NCBI GenBank assembly: GCA_902578115.1
Contig: CACHBR010000005.1
Location: 1-64,000 of the forward strand
DNA length: 64,000 nucleotides
Direction: 5' to 3'
DNA from: an uncultured Pelagibacteraceae bacterium
Lineage (GTDB): Bacteria > Pseudomonadota > Alphaproteobacteria > Pelagibacterales > Pelagibacteraceae
Shown here: piece after piece, positions 63,510 to 64,000 of the stretch
Numbering within the stretch: position 1 is the first letter of the stretch
How the letters are laid out: each line of letters begins with the position of its first letter
Made by a program: the position numbers and the translations under genes
The notes under the pieces: model-generated
What the model was told of the DNA's origin: nothing
Seen by the model: the letters and a program-made list of their open reading frames with translations, nothing else
Databases searched by the model: none

Positions 63510-64000
63510 GTGTCCAAAGAAAAAATTTTATCAATATTAATAGGAACTCTTCCTATAAGTTTTATTTTTGGAACTTTTATAGTTAATATTAATATTTTAT
63601 CAATTATTATTGGTGGATTATTCATATATTTAAAAGGTAATAGATTTAAGTTAAATCAAATTGATAGTTTAATAATTTTATTTTTTGCTTATATTTTATT
63701 TACTAGCTTTTACAATACGTTTGAAATTAATTTTCTTCAGCCAAATGATAAAAAAGAATACTATATTTTAAATAAAAGCTTATTTTTTTTAAGATATCTT
63801 CTTTTATATCTGTCTATAAGGATTTTGATAGAGAATAAATTACTAAATTTTAAAATTATTTTTTATTTTTTTTCATCAACCGTAATTTTTGTAATATTGG
63901 ATGTAATTTTACAATTTTTTATAGGAAAAGATATATTTGGATTTGTAAGTCCATATTCACATAAATATACCGGTCCATTTAATGACGAAGCTATTGCCGG
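63510..64000 (+). CDS. O-antigen ligase/polymerase-like membrane protein, N-terminal part
   Basis: The frame is open from a GTG at 63510 (after an in-frame TAA at 63465) to the window end; a TTG at 63492 is another possible start. The 163 visible residues hold about four to five hydrophobic helices. The segment KYTGPFNDEAIAG at the end resembles the GLFGDExxAGSYL loop of Wzy/O-antigen ligase proteins. Probably involved in joining surface glycan units. The call rests on topology and that one motif, so it is tentative. Confidence 0.5.
   Translation, partial: MSKEKILSILIGTLPISFIFGTFIVNINILSIIIGGLFIYLKGNRFKLNQIDSLIILFFAYILFTSFYNTFEINFLQPNDKKEYYILNKSLFFLRYLLLYLSIRILIENKLLNFKIIFYFFSSTVIFVILDVILQFFIGKDIFGFVSPYSHKYTGPFNDEAIA

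Overview
This window looks like a chromosome segment from a SAR11-type (Pelagibacterales) marine alphaproteobacterium. The grounds are a very AT-rich sequence, genes packed with overlaps of a few bases, almost no intergenic DNA, and gene orders typical of alphaproteobacteria: argS-(SPOR slot)-nagZ-scpA-scpB-tatABC-serS-yajC-secDF, and mltB-rlpA-dac-tmk-holB-metG-tatD. A block resembling DMSP-demethylation genes points the same way. The assignment is from gene content and order; no rRNA lies in the window.

Layout. 1-10.9 kb is a forward housekeeping run: pyrE (partial), pdxJ, argS, a mini membrane protein, nagZ, scpAB, tatABC, serS, yajC, secDF. 10.9-19.7 kb holds a PuuD-like membrane protein and uvrA in reverse, then ssb, gyrA, coaD, a periplasmic cyclophilin and tgt. 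19.7-30.8 kb is an accessory carbohydrate/cyclitol locus: iolE, iolG, a CUT2-type ABC transporter, a ROK kinase, a second Gfo/Idh oxidoreductase, iolD, an aldehyde dehydrogenase and an HpaI-type aldolase. It codes for the upper myo-inositol pathway but not the standard lower steps. 30.8-35.7 kb is a surface-glycan island: double-domain glycosyltransferase, hexapeptide acyltransferase, DegT aminotransferase with a Cys-rich insert, GIY-YIG protein and GT11 transferase. 35.7-37.7 kb is a small integrase-bearing patch: tyrosine recombinase, a 54-aa two-helix protein, a cupin-like gene of raised G+C, and the only long non-coding gap in the window.

37.7-48.4 kb is one tight reverse operon that begins with tRNA-Pro. 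It continues with a FadN-like hydroxyacyl-CoA dehydrogenase/hydratase, DmdC-like and DmdB-like enzymes, an alpha/beta hydrolase, a Gfo/Idh oxidoreductase, a DmdA-like demethylase, the NDUFS4-type complex I subunit, a BacA/SbmA-like transporter and an AEC permease. Together these could take DMSP through methylmercaptopropionate into CoA-thioester oxidation. 48.4-64 kb is mostly conserved: nhaA, a periplasmic glutathione peroxidase, the MBL-tatD-metG-holB-tmk-dac-rlpA-mltB block, tRNA-Ser, sdhE, recG, a DUF502 protein, a Tat-type M48 lipoprotein, tRNA-Lys, a one-helix hypothetical, a SerA-like dehydrogenase and the start of an O-antigen-ligase-like membrane protein.

Points most worth attention: an inositol locus with non-orthologous candidates for the missing steps; a Tgt without its zinc cysteines; a tRNA-Pro that ends four bases before the first start codon of a catabolic operon; a Cys-rich insert in the active-site region of a DegT aminotransferase; and eight of nine convergent junctions that leave no room for a terminator, the exception being beside the integrase.
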